A stretch of 26,811 nt of DNA from DASUZB01 sp035535495. GTDB lineage: Bacteria; Actinomycetota; CALGFH01. The translations under genes and the position numbers were made by a program. Shown in pieces: positions 1 to 7,957 of this stretch. The stretch covers positions 1-26,811 of the forward strand of contig DATLQA010000246.1 in NCBI GenBank assembly GCA_035535495.1, read 5' to 3'. Positions within the stretch are counted from its first letter, which is position 1; each line of letters starts with the position of its first letter. The notes under the pieces are model-generated. The model searched no databases, was not told the DNA's origin, and saw nothing but the letters and a program-made list of their open reading frames with translations.

Positions 1-10
1 ACCAGCCTGG

Positions 11-1054
11 TTAGACGTTGAAGCGGACGTGGAGGACGTCGCCTTCGCGGACCACGTAGGAGCGGCCCTCGGTGCGGAGCAGGCCCTTGGACCGGGCGGC
101 GTCCCAGCCGCCGGCGGCGACCACGTCGTCGTAGCCGATCACCTCGGCGCGGATGAAGCCGCGTTCCAGGTCGGAATGGATGCGGCCGGCGGCTTCGGGG
201 GCGGTGGCGCCCCGGCGGATCTCCCAGGCGCGGGTCTCGTCCTCCCCGGTGGTGAGGAAGGTGAGCAGGTCGAGGAGGCGCCAGGCGGCGGCCACGACCT
301 GGTCGAGGCCGCTGCGCTCGACGCCGACCTCCTTGAGGTAGGCGGCGGCGTCCTCTGGTGGTAGCTCCGCCGCCTCGGCTTCCAGCGCGCCCGGCAGGGC
401 CACGGTGGGCATGCCAAGCGCCTCCTCGACGGCGGCGGCACGGTCGGCCGCGGAGGCGGCCGCGTCCTCGCCCAGGTTGACCACGGCCAGCACCGGCTTG
501 AGGGTCAGCGGGGCGAAGTTGCGCAGCACCTTCAGCTCCTCCGGCTCCCACGCGGCGGCCCGCAGCGGCGTGCCCTGGTCGAGCAGGTCGCGTGCCTTCG
601 CCAGGGTGGCCGCCTCCAGTGCGGACTCCTTGACCCCGGCCCTGGCCCGCTTGGCCGCCTTGTCGGCGCCGCCGGCGATGCTGGCCAGGTCGGCCACGGT
701 CAGCTCCAGGGTGAGGTCGGCCGCTGCCGTCACCGGGTCGGCGCCGTCGAAGGCGGCCAGCACCATTGCCAGGGCGTCGACCTCACGCAGCGCGCCGAGC
801 CCCTGGGCGGAGAGCTCCCCGCCGCTCGCGCCAGCCGACAGCCCGGCCACGTCGACGAAGCGGACCTGCGCGTGGACCCGCTTACGGGAGCGTTCCAGGT
901 CGGCCAGGACGTCAACGCGGGCGTCCGGCACGGGCACGGCCGCCAGGCTGGCCCTGCCGGCGGCTCCACCGGCCGGCACGCCGGCCCGGGTGACGGCGTT
1001 GAACAGGGTGGTCTTGCCGGCGAAGGGCAGGCCGACGATGCCGATGTCCTTCAT
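11..1054 (-). CDS. ychF: YchF-family P-loop ATPase (Obg-related)
   Basis: A 347-residue protein close to the usual YchF length of about 363. The N-terminus has a P-loop at residues 8-15 (GLPFAGKT), where most YchF proteins have an NVGKS version. A switch/DxxG segment follows (FVDVAGLSAGAS). The nucleotide-base motif reads NLGE (after KPVLAVV) instead of the GTPase NKxD; in this family that NxxE form goes with ATP rather than GTP preference. The C-terminal about 85 residues form a TGS domain with the family hallmarks AWEIRRG, AAGRIHSDLERGFIRAEV and the ending HVRFNV. YchF binds ribosomes and is linked to translation quality control and stress responses; it is cytosolic. The start is the ATG at 1054, and no upstream alternative looks better. 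It is divergent from the lipoprotein gene. The family call is secure; the cellular role here is inferred. Confidence 0.93.
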   Translation of the reverse strand: MKDIGIVGLPFAGKTTLFNAVTRAGVPAGGAAGRASLAAVPVPDARVDVLADLERSRKRVHAQVRFVDVAGLSAGASGGELSAQGLGALREVDALAMVLAAFDGADPVTAAADLTLELTVADLASIAGGADKAAKRARAGVKESALEAATLAKARDLLDQGTPLRAAAWEPEELKVLRNFAPLTLKPVLAVVNLGEDAAASAADRAAAVEEALGMPTVALPGALEAEAAELPPEDAAAYLKEVGVERSGLDQVVAAAWRLLDLLTFLTTGEDETRAWEIRRGATAPEAAGRIHSDLERGFIRAEVIGYDDVVAAGGWDAARSKGLLRTEGRSYVVREGDVLHVRFNV

Positions 1055-1191
1055 CTGGGATCCGGTACCTCGCGGCGCTTGGAGGGTGGTCGGGCTGAGT
1101 GTAGTGGTGAGGTTGGCGCCGCCGCGCCGCGGGTAGGTCCCGTGCCGTCCACCGCGGGAACCATCGGCTCGATGGGAGCGTCCAACCGGTC

Positions 1192-1584
1192 ATGATGAAG
1201 AAGACCCTCGTCAGCGGTCTCCTGGTGGCTTTGGCCCTCCTCCTCGGCGCGTGCGCCAATCCCGACAGCGAGCAGGGCGCCGCCTCGGGCGGGTCTCCCA
1301 CCACGGCCGTGCCGACCACGACCGCACCGACGCCTTCCACCGCCGAGATGCCCCGCGACCGGATCAAGGTGCTGGCCACCGGGACCGTGCAGCAGGGTGT
1401 CGAGCCCGGCTGCCTGATCCTGGACACCGGGAAGGGGCAGCGGTACGTGCTGTTGTCCAAGGACAAGGCCAAGCTCAAGCCTGGCGCCAAGGTGGAGGTC
1501 ATCGGCGTGCGGGTCGCCGGCCAGATCAGCTACTGCCAGCAGGGCCAGCCCCTCGAGGTGCAGTCGGTCAAGGCGGCGTCCTGA
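1192..1584 (+). CDS. Small secreted lipoprotein with an OB-like C-terminal domain
   Basis: A 130-residue protein with a clear lipoprotein signal: a KK n-region, a leucine-rich core, and the lipobox LGAC ending at Cys21. A Thr/Pro/Ala-rich linker of about 25 residues follows. The C-terminal domain of about 75 residues has alternating beta-strand-like segments (IKVLATGTVQQG, CLILDTG, YVLLS, KVEVIGVRV, QPLEVQSVK), which suggest a small OB-like barrel. It has two cysteines (in GCLIL and SYCQQG) that could form a disulfide outside the membrane. Two ATG codons lie in tandem at 1192 and 1195; the second is equally possible. Only a weak Shine-Dalgarno (GGGAG near 1174) is visible. I do not recognise a specific family and propose no function. 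It stands alone between a divergent ychF and an unrelated protease gene. Confidence 0.8.
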   Translation: MMKKTLVSGLLVALALLLGACANPDSEQGAASGGSPTTAVPTTTAPTPSTAEMPRDRIKVLATGTVQQGVEPGCLILDTGKGQRYVLLSKDKAKLKPGAKVEVIGVRVAGQISYCQQGQPLEVQSVKAAS

Positions 1585-1880
1585 GAGCGGGGCATCCCGC
1601 GACGGCATTCTGGCACCGGCCCTACGGAGGGCCTACCGCGCACTCCGTATGACGTAGCACGCTGCCACTCCGCAACACTGCGGAACCTGCCCACAGTCCG
1701 TGGCCATAGTCCACGAACCGTGGTTTGCTTGCGTGGCTGAAGCTCGACGGGACAGCCCTGTCCAAGCGCCGCCGGGCTGTAGTGGCACTCGGAGGCGACG
1801 TGGGTAGACAACATCCCGCCGCGCGCCGGGCGGGTCGGCAGAAGGCTTCGGCCGCCGCCCCGCCGAGGAGCGTCAACACG
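1585..1880 (+). other. Gene-free leader region with several inverted repeats
   Basis: This gap lies between the lipoprotein stop and the preferred start of the FtsH-like gene. It contains a 7-bp inverted repeat TACGGAG/CTCCGTA (1623-1629 and 1643-1649), a hairpin TCCGCA-ACAC-TGCGGA (1669-1684), and alternating CCAC/GTGG blocks at 1691-1723 that can pair in more than one way. The downstream part (from about 1725) is open in the protease frame and could be coding if a TTG at 1725 or another early codon is used. No convincing -35/-10 pair was found. Confidence 0.5.
1623..1649 (+). terminator. Inverted repeat after the lipoprotein gene, possible terminator
   Basis: TACGGAG (1623-1629) and CTCCGTA (1643-1649) form a perfect 7-bp stem with a 13-base loop, 38 bases after the lipoprotein stop. 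No U-run follows, so intrinsic termination is uncertain; it could equally be a regulatory hairpin upstream of the protease gene. Confidence 0.35.
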
Positions 1881-3773
1881 ATGCTCGGGGGCGACGTGGT
1901 CCTGCGCGCGGCAGACATCGACGTGGGGCAGGCCCGCGAGCGGCGCCGCCAGCGACGCCTGGCGCGGGTGGCCGTGGTGCTCTGGCTCTTGTGCGGCTTC
2001 GCCTGGTACCGGGTGCTCACCGGCCGGCCGGTGAACCCGCTGTCGGGGCTCACCCTCGGTCCCGACGCCCTCCTCTGGATGCCGCTGCTCCTGCTCGTCC
2101 TGCTGCTCGCGGTGGTCACCCTGCTGCCGCTGCTCGGCCAGGGGCGCTCGCCGCACCTGTTGTACCGGCCCGAGCAGATCGAGGTCACCCTCGACGACGT
2201 CAAGGGCCTCGACGCCGTGCGTGACGAGGTCGTCAAGACCATCAACCTGTTCCTCGGCTACGCCACCTTCAGCGACCAGCTCGGCGGCAACCCGCGCCGC
2301 GGCATCCTCTTCGAGGGCCTGCCCGGCACCGGCAAGACCCACCTGGCCAAGGCGATGGCACGGCACGCCGGCGTGCCCTTCCTGTTCGTCTCCGCCACCA
2401 GCTTCCAGTCCATGTGGTACGGCATGACCGCACGGAAGATCCGCTCGTTCTTCAAGACCTTGCGCAAGGTGGCGCGCGAGGAGGGCGGCGCGATCGGTTT
2501 CATCGAGGAGATCGACGCCATCGGCGGGACCCGGGGCGGGCTGGACAGCGTCCAAGCCACCTCCTCGGCCGAGCCGGACGGCGGCCGCCGGGTGGAGGCG
2601 AGCATCGCCTCGGGCACCGGCGGGGTGGTCAACGAGCTCCTCGTCCAGCTCCAGAGCTTCGACGTGCCACCGCTCGGCGAACGCGCCTGGGGCCGGGTGA
2701 TCGACTGGCTGAACGGCTACCTGCCGCTGGACCACCAGCTCCACAAGCCGCCGCCGCGCTACAACAACATCCTGGTGATCGCGGCGACCAACCGGGCCGA
2801 CGCGCTCGACCCCGCGCTGCTCCGCCCCGGCCGCTTCGACCGCAAGCTCTACTTCGACCTCCCCAACAAGGACGGGCGGCGGGAGCTGGTCGACTACTTC
2901 CTGGCCGGCAAGGCCCACCACCCGGAACTCGATGACCCGTTGCGGCGCGAGGAGCTGGCGCACCTCACCTTCGGCTACTCCCCGGTGATGATCGAGCACC
3001 TCCTCGACGAGGCGCTGGTCTGGGCGCTGCGCTCCGGCCGGGACGCGATGCGCTGGGCCGACGTCAGCCAGGCCAAGCTCTCCGAGGAGATCGGCCTGAA
3101 GCAGCCGGTCACCTACACGCCGCTCGAGAAGGAGATGGTGGCGACCCACGAGGCCGGCCACGCGGTCGCCGCCCATCTGTCTGGGATCGGCCGCAAGCTC
3201 GAGGTGCTGTCGATCATCAAGCGCAAGGACGCCTTGGGCCTGCTGGCCCACAACGACACCGAGGAGCGCTGGACCCGGACCCGGTCCGAGCTGGAGGCGT
3301 TCATGCGGATCGCCTGCGCGGGCATGGCCGCCGAGGAGCTGTGGTTCGGCGAGTCGACCACCGGTCCCGGCGCCGACCTGGTCGGGGCGACCAGCATCGC
3401 CGCCCAGATGGTCGGCGCCCTCGGCATGGCCGACTCGCTGGTGTCCTACGTGGCCATGGAGGAGGGCCTGAACCAGCGCAACGTGGTCGCCAGGGTCCTC
3501 TCCGACCCGGAGGGTCGCGAGAAGGTCGGCCGGCTCCTCAAGGAGGCCAAGGGAGCGGCGAAGGATCAGCTCGACCGCAACCGCGGGCTGGTCGAGGCGT
3601 TGCGCGACGCCCTGATCGAGCGGGAGGAGCTGATCGGCGAGGAGATCGACGAGGTGCTCAGGCTGGCCGGAGCCGACCTGCCCGCGCGGTCGCTGACCCG
3701 CCGGGGGGGCGGCCTGCTGCCCAACCGCCCGGCTCCGTCCAGGCTCGGCGCCGAGGGCCAGGGCGCCTTCTGA
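1881..3773 (+). CDS. FtsH-like membrane AAA+ zinc metalloprotease (divergent paralogue)
   Basis: About 630 residues from the ATG at 1881, which has GAGGAG 10 bases upstream; the frame stays open upstream to a TTG at 1725, which I consider less likely. Two hydrophobic segments near the N-terminus (VAVVLWLLCGFAWY and LLWMPLLLLVLLLAVV) flank only a short loop, so the usual extracytoplasmic FtsH domain is much reduced. The AAA module has Walker A GLPGTGKT (Lys152), a Walker B reading FIEEID (Glu209-Glu210, where FtsH has Asp-Glu), sensor-1 IAATNR and the arginine-finger region LRPGRFDR. The M41 peptidase has HEAGH (His423, Glu424, His427) and a likely third zinc ligand Asp499. The catalytic set is therefore intact. 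Between Walker B and sensor 1 there are extra segments of about 30 residues, rich in Gly/Ser and then WGRVIDWLNGYLPLDHQ. Role inferred: ATP-driven degradation of membrane or regulatory proteins. Confidence 0.88.
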   Translation: MLGGDVVLRAADIDVGQARERRRQRRLARVAVVLWLLCGFAWYRVLTGRPVNPLSGLTLGPDALLWMPLLLLVLLLAVVTLLPLLGQGRSPHLLYRPEQIEVTLDDVKGLDAVRDEVVKTINLFLGYATFSDQLGGNPRRGILFEGLPGTGKTHLAKAMARHAGVPFLFVSATSFQSMWYGMTARKIRSFFKTLRKVAREEGGAIGFIEEIDAIGGTRGGLDSVQATSSAEPDGGRRVEASIASGTGGVVNELLVQLQSFDVPPLGERAWGRVIDWLNGYLPLDHQLHKPPPRYNNILVIAATNRADALDPALLRPGRFDRKLYFDLPNKDGRRELVDYFLAGKAHHPELDDPLRREELAHLTFGYSPVMIEHLLDEALVWALRSGRDAMRWADVSQAKLSEEIGLKQPVTYTPLEKEMVATHEAGHAVAAHLSGIGRKLEVLSIIKRKDALGLLAHNDTEERWTRTRSELEAFMRIACAGMAAEELWFGESTTGPGADLVGATSIAAQMVGALGMADSLVSYVAMEEGLNQRNVVARVLSDPEGREKVGRLLKEAKGAAKDQLDRNRGLVEALRDALIEREELIGEEIDEVLRLAGADLPARSLTRRGGGLLPNRPAPSRLGAEGQGAF

Positions 3774-3796
3774 TCTTCGCCACCTCGAACCCTGAC

Positions 3797-3833
3797 GCGA
3801 CCGAGCCCCGCCTGGCAGGCGGGGCTCGGTCGC
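3797..3833. terminator. Perfect 16-bp stem-loop between convergent genes
   Basis: The left arm 3797-3812 and right arm 3818-3833 are exact reverse complements (core GAGCCCCGCC/GGCGGGGCTC) around a 5-base loop TGGCA. It lies 24 bp after the protease stop and 20 bp before the stop of the convergent beta-propeller gene, so it can serve both strands. There is no T-tract on either side, as is common in high-GC genomes. Confidence 0.85.
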
Positions 3834-3852
3834 TATCGGCTGGGCTCGCGCC

Positions 3853-6429
3853 TCAGGGCAGGCGCAGCCGCCACAGGCCGCGGCCGTGGGTGGCGGCGAT
3901 CACGTAGTCCTTGCTCGGGTAGAGGGTGAGGTCGTTGACGGAGGCGTGGGGCAGGCCCTTGCCGAGCCTGGCCCAGCGGGTAGGCCGGTCGGCCCTGGCG
4001 ACGTAGACGGCGTTGTCGGTCGCGAGCACCAGGCGGCCCTTCAGCAGCACCAGGTCGTCGCCGGGGATGTCCGGCAGGTTGCCGCTGATGTCGGTCCAGG
4101 TGGCGCCGCCGTTCCTGGACTCGAACACGTGCCCGACGCCGGCACTCGGGATCCAGCGGCGCGAGTAGCCGTTGTACACCGCGTAGACGTGGGCCGCGTC
4201 GGCCGGGTCGACGGTGAGGGCGTTGACGAACCGGTTGGGCAGGTTCGGCGCCGTCACCTCGTGCCAGGTGCCGCCGTAGTTGGTGTGGATCGAGCTGGAG
4301 AACCCGCCGCCCTCCTGGTCGAGCGGGTTGCACGGCCCGCAGGAGCCGGCGTAGACGGTGTTGCCGTTGGCCGCGACCGCGGTCAGCTGGGCGGCCTCGC
4401 CGAGGTCGGTCAGCTTGTGCCAGTCGCAGGTGTTGCCTTCGCAGACCGTGTCGAAGCCCTTGGTCGACTCCCACACGTAGCGGCCGCCGGTGACCCAGTG
4501 GTTGCCGTTCTTCACGTCCGGCTCGAACGGGGCGATGAAGCGCGGCTGCGGGTCGCAGCCGGTCAGGTCCGGGTTCCACTCGCAGGCCGGCGAGACCAGC
4601 CGCCACGCCTGGGTGGTGCCGTCGGAGCGGCCGCCGTTGCGGCTGATGGCCACCGCCAGGTCGACGTACTCGACCACGGCGTTGTCGGAGTTGTTCGGGT
4701 CGATCAGCACGTCGCCGCCGTCACCGCCGAACGGGGGGACCTGGTGGCCGCTGCGTGCCCGCAGCAGCGAGGTGCCGTTGTCCTGTAGGCCGCCCCAGAT
4801 GTCGACGCCGCCGCGCGGGTTCCGGCCGGTGCCGGCGTAGTAGTACTGCAGGGTGAACAGCCGGCGGTTGTTGTTGGTCCACCGCACCACGCCGCGCCGG
4901 CTGGCCGGCCGGGAGTACACCCCGCCGTCGTTGCCGAAGTAGGCCATGCCCTTGTCGGTGATGGTGATGCCGTGCTGGTCCGGGTGGGTGGTCATCGGAC
5001 AGTTGTCCGGCCCGCCCTCCGCGTAGCAGGGGAGGGTGAAGTTCCAGTACGGCCCGATGGCCTTCCAGGTGGCGCCGCCGTCGCTGGTCTCGAAGACCTC
5101 TTCCAGGCCCAGGTAGACGTGCTTGGCGTCGGCGGGGTCGACCTGGACGTAGATGTTGTACCAGGCCTGGACGCCAGGCTCGTAGCTCGAGGGGAACTCC
5201 AGCGCCGAGCCGCCGGCGGCGAGCTTGGCGGCGTCGGCCACCAGCGTCCAGGGGCCGGCGACGTTGCCGTTGGCGGACTTGTAGATCCCCTTGAGGAGCG
5301 TCGACTGGGCCGGCGCGGGCGGCCCCTGGTTGAAGGCCGCGGCGGACTGGATGGCCGCGTACAGGACCTTGCCGTTCCTGGAGAAGGAGAGGGCGGTGCG
5401 GCCGACGTCGCCGGCGTCGATCCCGGCCGGGCTGATCTTGGCGAAGCTGCCGGGCGCGCCGGCGCTGCCGGAGACGTAGAACCCGTTGTAGTCGGTCCCC
5501 CCTCGCCAGCCGAGGACCGCGATCACCTGGTTGCCTCCGCTGCCCGGCTTGAGCGCCACGTCGGTGATGAACGAGGTGTTGTACGGGGTGTTGTCCGGGT
5601 TCGGGTCCGGCTTGAGCACCGACTGCCACGGTGACGTCCGCGCGGCGTGGGTGCTCCGCCGCCACAGCCCGCGGCTGGTGGCCGCGTAGACGTAGCGGCT
5701 CGAGGCGGTGATGCGGAAGACCAGGGCGTTGCGCAGCTCGGCGCCGCCCACCTTGGCATAGCTGCGGCCGTGGTTGGTGGAGCGCCAGATGCCCTGCCCC
5801 GCGTACGAGTCGGCGTTGGTGTTGGCCTCGCCCGTGCCCACCCACAGCGAGTGGTCCCGGTGCACGTACAGGGCGCCGATGGAGGCCGTCACCCTGGTCT
5901 GCAGGGTCGGCGTCCAGTGGTTGCCGCCGTCGCGCGACACCCACACGCCGCCGTCGGCCGCGCCGCCGTAGAGCCAGCGGCCGTCGTTCGCCATCGCGGT
6001 CATCCGGCCGGCGACCAGCCCGGCGCCACCGCCCGAGTTCGACCAGACCGGGTCACGGTAGTTGGGGTCGTCGCTGTCGTAGGGAAGATCGGTGATCTCC
6101 TGCCAGTTCCCGCCAACGGTGCGCAGGCGCGCGGCGTCGGCCTCCGCGGAGGAGAGCGCCTCGGCGGGGACGTCGAGGCCGGGCGCGATCCGCGGCGCGG
6201 CGTACCACTCCCGCGCCTCGAGCAGCTCATGGGCGTCGCCCTGCTCGCGCTCGCCCGGCTCCTCGGCGGCGCCGAGCTGGTGCTGGGCGAACTCGGGCAG
6301 GCCGCGCTTCTTGGCTTTGGTCTGCGCGGCCGGCCCGGCGAAGCTCGGAGCCGCCGCCAGGACCAGCGCCAGCACGGCAAGGATGGAGGCGAACGCCAGC
6401 CCGCGGCGCCGCCGAAGTCGTCGTTCCAT
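3853..6429 (-). CDS. Secreted Asp-box / sortilin-like beta-propeller protein
   Basis: An 858-residue protein with a signal peptide: an arginine-rich n-region (RRLRRRR), then a hydrophobic core (LAFASILAVLALVLAAA) and a likely cleavage after SFA. The start is the ATG at 6429, with GGAGGG five bases upstream; a GTG at 6435 overlaps that site and is rejected. The mature part has repeated Asp-box (BNR) motifs such as SRDGGNHWTP, TSDGGATWKAI and RNGGATWTDI, and recurring GRGLWR/GLWRR strand endings, typical of sialidase-like or VPS10/sortilin-like multi-bladed propellers. I see no separate catalytic domain. The last residues (ATHGRGLWRLRLP) look like the closing blade, so the protein seems to end with the propeller. 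Likely exported by Sec and acting outside the membrane, perhaps in binding or as an exo-hydrolase; the substrate is unknown. It is transcribed alone, from an AT-richer leader at 6510-6588. Confidence 0.85.
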   Translation of the reverse strand: MERRLRRRRGLAFASILAVLALVLAAAPSFAGPAAQTKAKKRGLPEFAQHQLGAAEEPGEREQGDAHELLEAREWYAAPRIAPGLDVPAEALSSAEADAARLRTVGGNWQEITDLPYDSDDPNYRDPVWSNSGGGAGLVAGRMTAMANDGRWLYGGAADGGVWVSRDGGNHWTPTLQTRVTASIGALYVHRDHSLWVGTGEANTNADSYAGQGIWRSTNHGRSYAKVGGAELRNALVFRITASSRYVYAATSRGLWRRSTHAARTSPWQSVLKPDPNPDNTPYNTSFITDVALKPGSGGNQVIAVLGWRGGTDYNGFYVSGSAGAPGSFAKISPAGIDAGDVGRTALSFSRNGKVLYAAIQSAAAFNQGPPAPAQSTLLKGIYKSANGNVAGPWTLVADAAKLAAGGSALEFPSSYEPGVQAWYNIYVQVDPADAKHVYLGLEEVFETSDGGATWKAIGPYWNFTLPCYAEGGPDNCPMTTHPDQHGITITDKGMAYFGNDGGVYSRPASRRGVVRWTNNNRRLFTLQYYYAGTGRNPRGGVDIWGGLQDNGTSLLRARSGHQVPPFGGDGGDVLIDPNNSDNAVVEYVDLAVAISRNGGRSDGTTQAWRLVSPACEWNPDLTGCDPQPRFIAPFEPDVKNGNHWVTGGRYVWESTKGFDTVCEGNTCDWHKLTDLGEAAQLTAVAANGNTVYAGSCGPCNPLDQEGGGFSSSIHTNYGGTWHEVTAPNLPNRFVNALTVDPADAAHVYAVYNGYSRRWIPSAGVGHVFESRNGGATWTDISGNLPDIPGDDLVLLKGRLVLATDNAVYVARADRPTRWARLGKGLPHASVNDLTLYPSKDYVIAATHGRGLWRLRLP

Positions 6430-6588
6430 GCGCACCCTCCGGAACGAGGTGACGACGCCACGGCTTCCGCCGCTGGCGCCGGGACATGCCAGATGCTAGA
6501 GCACCCGGACGAGCGTGAAAGAAGAAATTACGAAGAAATACCCGACAGTTACGCTCTGGGGTAATCGTCGTCGATTGTCCCGCTTGAA
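6430..6588 (-). promoter_or_regulatory. AT-richer leader upstream of the beta-propeller gene, with short repeats
   Basis: This 159-bp gap holds the GGAGGG ribosome site (6435-6440), a tandem GAAGAAAT repeat (6521-6528 and 6532-6539, 11-bp period) and a small inverted repeat AATCG-TCGT-CGATT (6563-6576) just after the citrate synthase stop. The 6510-6580 stretch is clearly less GC-rich than its surroundings, which fits a promoter on the minus strand. I could not assign convincing -35/-10 boxes. Confidence 0.4.
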
Positions 6589-7935
6589 TTACTGACTGGC
6601 GGGGCGGTGCGCAGGCCCGACCCGTCGGAGGTCCGGCAAGGGGGTCGGCGGCGGGCCGGTGTAGCGCGCCCGCGGGCGGATCGGGGTCCGACGCTGGTAC
6701 TCCTCCAGGGCGTGAGCCAGCCAGCCGGCGATGCGGCCGACCGCGAACACGGTCTCGGCCGCGCCCCGGGTCATGCCCGCCACGAAGGCGAGCCCGGCCA
6801 GGGCGAAGTCCACGTTCGGGGCTGGCAGTCGGCGCCGCCGGACCGCGTCGACCACCGCGGCGACCACGGCGAGCCGATCCGAGCCGGCCGCGGCCCGGCC
6901 GAGCCAGCCGAGCAGGCAGGCGGCGCGTGGGTCGCCGTCCGGGTAGAGCGAGTGGCCGAGGCCTGGCACCTGCTCGCCCCAGCGCAGGCGGTCCCCGATC
7001 ACCCTCCTGGCCCGCTCCGGCGTGCCGATCTCGGCCAGCAGCGTCTCGGCGGCCAGCGAGAGCCCGCCGTGGAGCGCGCCGCTGACCGACCCGAGGCCGG
7101 CGCCGACGACCGCGTACGGGTCGGCCTGGACCGAGGCGGCCACCCTGGCCGCCACCGCCGACGCCGCCAGCTCGTGGTCGGCGGCGAGCACCAGCGCCAC
7201 GTCGAGCACGTCGACCATGCCCGGTCCCGGCGGCGCGGCGCTGAGCCGCCGCCACAGCCGCGCCGCCACCGCCTCGGCGTGCAGCCGGCCACCATCCGCC
7301 ACCTCCACCGCCGCGCCGGCGGTCGCCGGCGGAAGCTCGGGCAGGGAGTCGACCAGGCCGGCGACCAGCGCCCGGCCGGTGGTCACCACCGCCTCCGGGT
7401 GCAGCTCGAAGCGGAGCTCGTCGGCGGCGGCCAGCGCCGCCGCGGCCACCCGGAGCCGGTCGAGCGGGAGCGTCCCCGCCGGGAGGGCGGCCTGGCAGGC
7501 GGCCGCGGCCGCGACCGCCGCCTCCTCCGCCCGCCACCGCGTCCACTCGCCCAGCCGGCCCGTCCACAGCCAGCCGGCCACCTGCTCGAAGCTGTAGCGT
7601 CCGGCCAGCTCGGACGCGTCCAGGCCCCGGTAGCGGAGCACCCCGCCGTCGATGCTGGTCAGCGCCGACGCGAACACCACCTCGCCGACACCGGAGCGCT
7701 CCGGGGGGACGGCCGGCGGCGTGGCGGTCCCTGGCGGGTCGAGGCGGCCGCGCCGGCGGCCCCTGCGGGCCAGCCGGTCCACCTCGGCAGGGTCGAAGGT
7801 GGTGGTCCGCCCGTCCGGTGCCCGCTGGCTGCGCAGCAGCCCCCTGCTGACGTAGGCGTACAGCGTGGCCGGCTTGACCCCGAGACGCGAGGCCGCCTCC
7901 GCGCTGCTGAGCCGCTGCCCGTGCGCCGGCCCCAT
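6589..7935 (-). CDS. Citrate synthase-like enzyme with N-terminal helix-turn-helix
   Basis: A 448-residue protein from the ATG at 7935, which has GGGAGGG six bases upstream; an in-frame TTG at 7968 lacks such a site and lies inside the palindromic region. Residues about 8-60 form a MerR/excisionase-type DNA-binding helix-turn-helix (SSAEAASRLGVKPATLYAYV, then RGLLRSQRAPDGRTTTFDP). The rest is a citrate synthase fold. ADHELAAS (His254), ALHGGLS (His289), PGLGHSLYP (His328) and NVDFALAG (Asp376) match the substrate and catalytic motifs; HSLYP replaces the commoner HRVYK. Family chemistry: oxaloacetate plus acetyl-CoA (or propionyl-CoA) to citrate (or methylcitrate). Helix-turn-helix citrate synthases occur in actinobacteria and some may not be the main TCA enzyme. 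It is divergent from the synthase at 8036, and its own DNA-binding domain could act on the shared spacer (inference). Confidence 0.88.
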   Translation of the reverse strand: MGPAHGQRLSSAEAASRLGVKPATLYAYVSRGLLRSQRAPDGRTTTFDPAEVDRLARRGRRRGRLDPPGTATPPAVPPERSGVGEVVFASALTSIDGGVLRYRGLDASELAGRYSFEQVAGWLWTGRLGEWTRWRAEEAAVAAAAACQAALPAGTLPLDRLRVAAAALAAADELRFELHPEAVVTTGRALVAGLVDSLPELPPATAGAAVEVADGGRLHAEAVAARLWRRLSAAPPGPGMVDVLDVALVLAADHELAASAVAARVAASVQADPYAVVGAGLGSVSGALHGGLSLAAETLLAEIGTPERARRVIGDRLRWGEQVPGLGHSLYPDGDPRAACLLGWLGRAAAGSDRLAVVAAVVDAVRRRRLPAPNVDFALAGLAFVAGMTRGAAETVFAVGRIAGWLAHALEEYQRRTPIRPRARYTGPPPTPLPDLRRVGPAHRPASQ

Positions 7936-7957
7936 CGCCGCCCTCCCGAAGCTCAGG

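Noticed and set aside
1725..1880. TTG start at 1725 for the FtsH-like protein
   Set aside because: No ribosome site; the extra 52 residues are basic and low in information, while the ATG at 1881 has GAGGAG upstream. It is not fully excluded.
1530..3251. Long open frame antisense to the FtsH-like gene
   Set aside because: Shadow of the plus-strand gene; the plus-strand frame has Walker A, HEAGH and arginine-finger motifs.
3701..3711. The same 11-mer as one arm of the iolB palindrome (CCGGGGGGGCG) near the end of the FtsH-like gene
   Set aside because: Only one arm is present, and an 11-mer of this composition is expected about once by chance in a window this GC-rich; not evidence of a repeat family.
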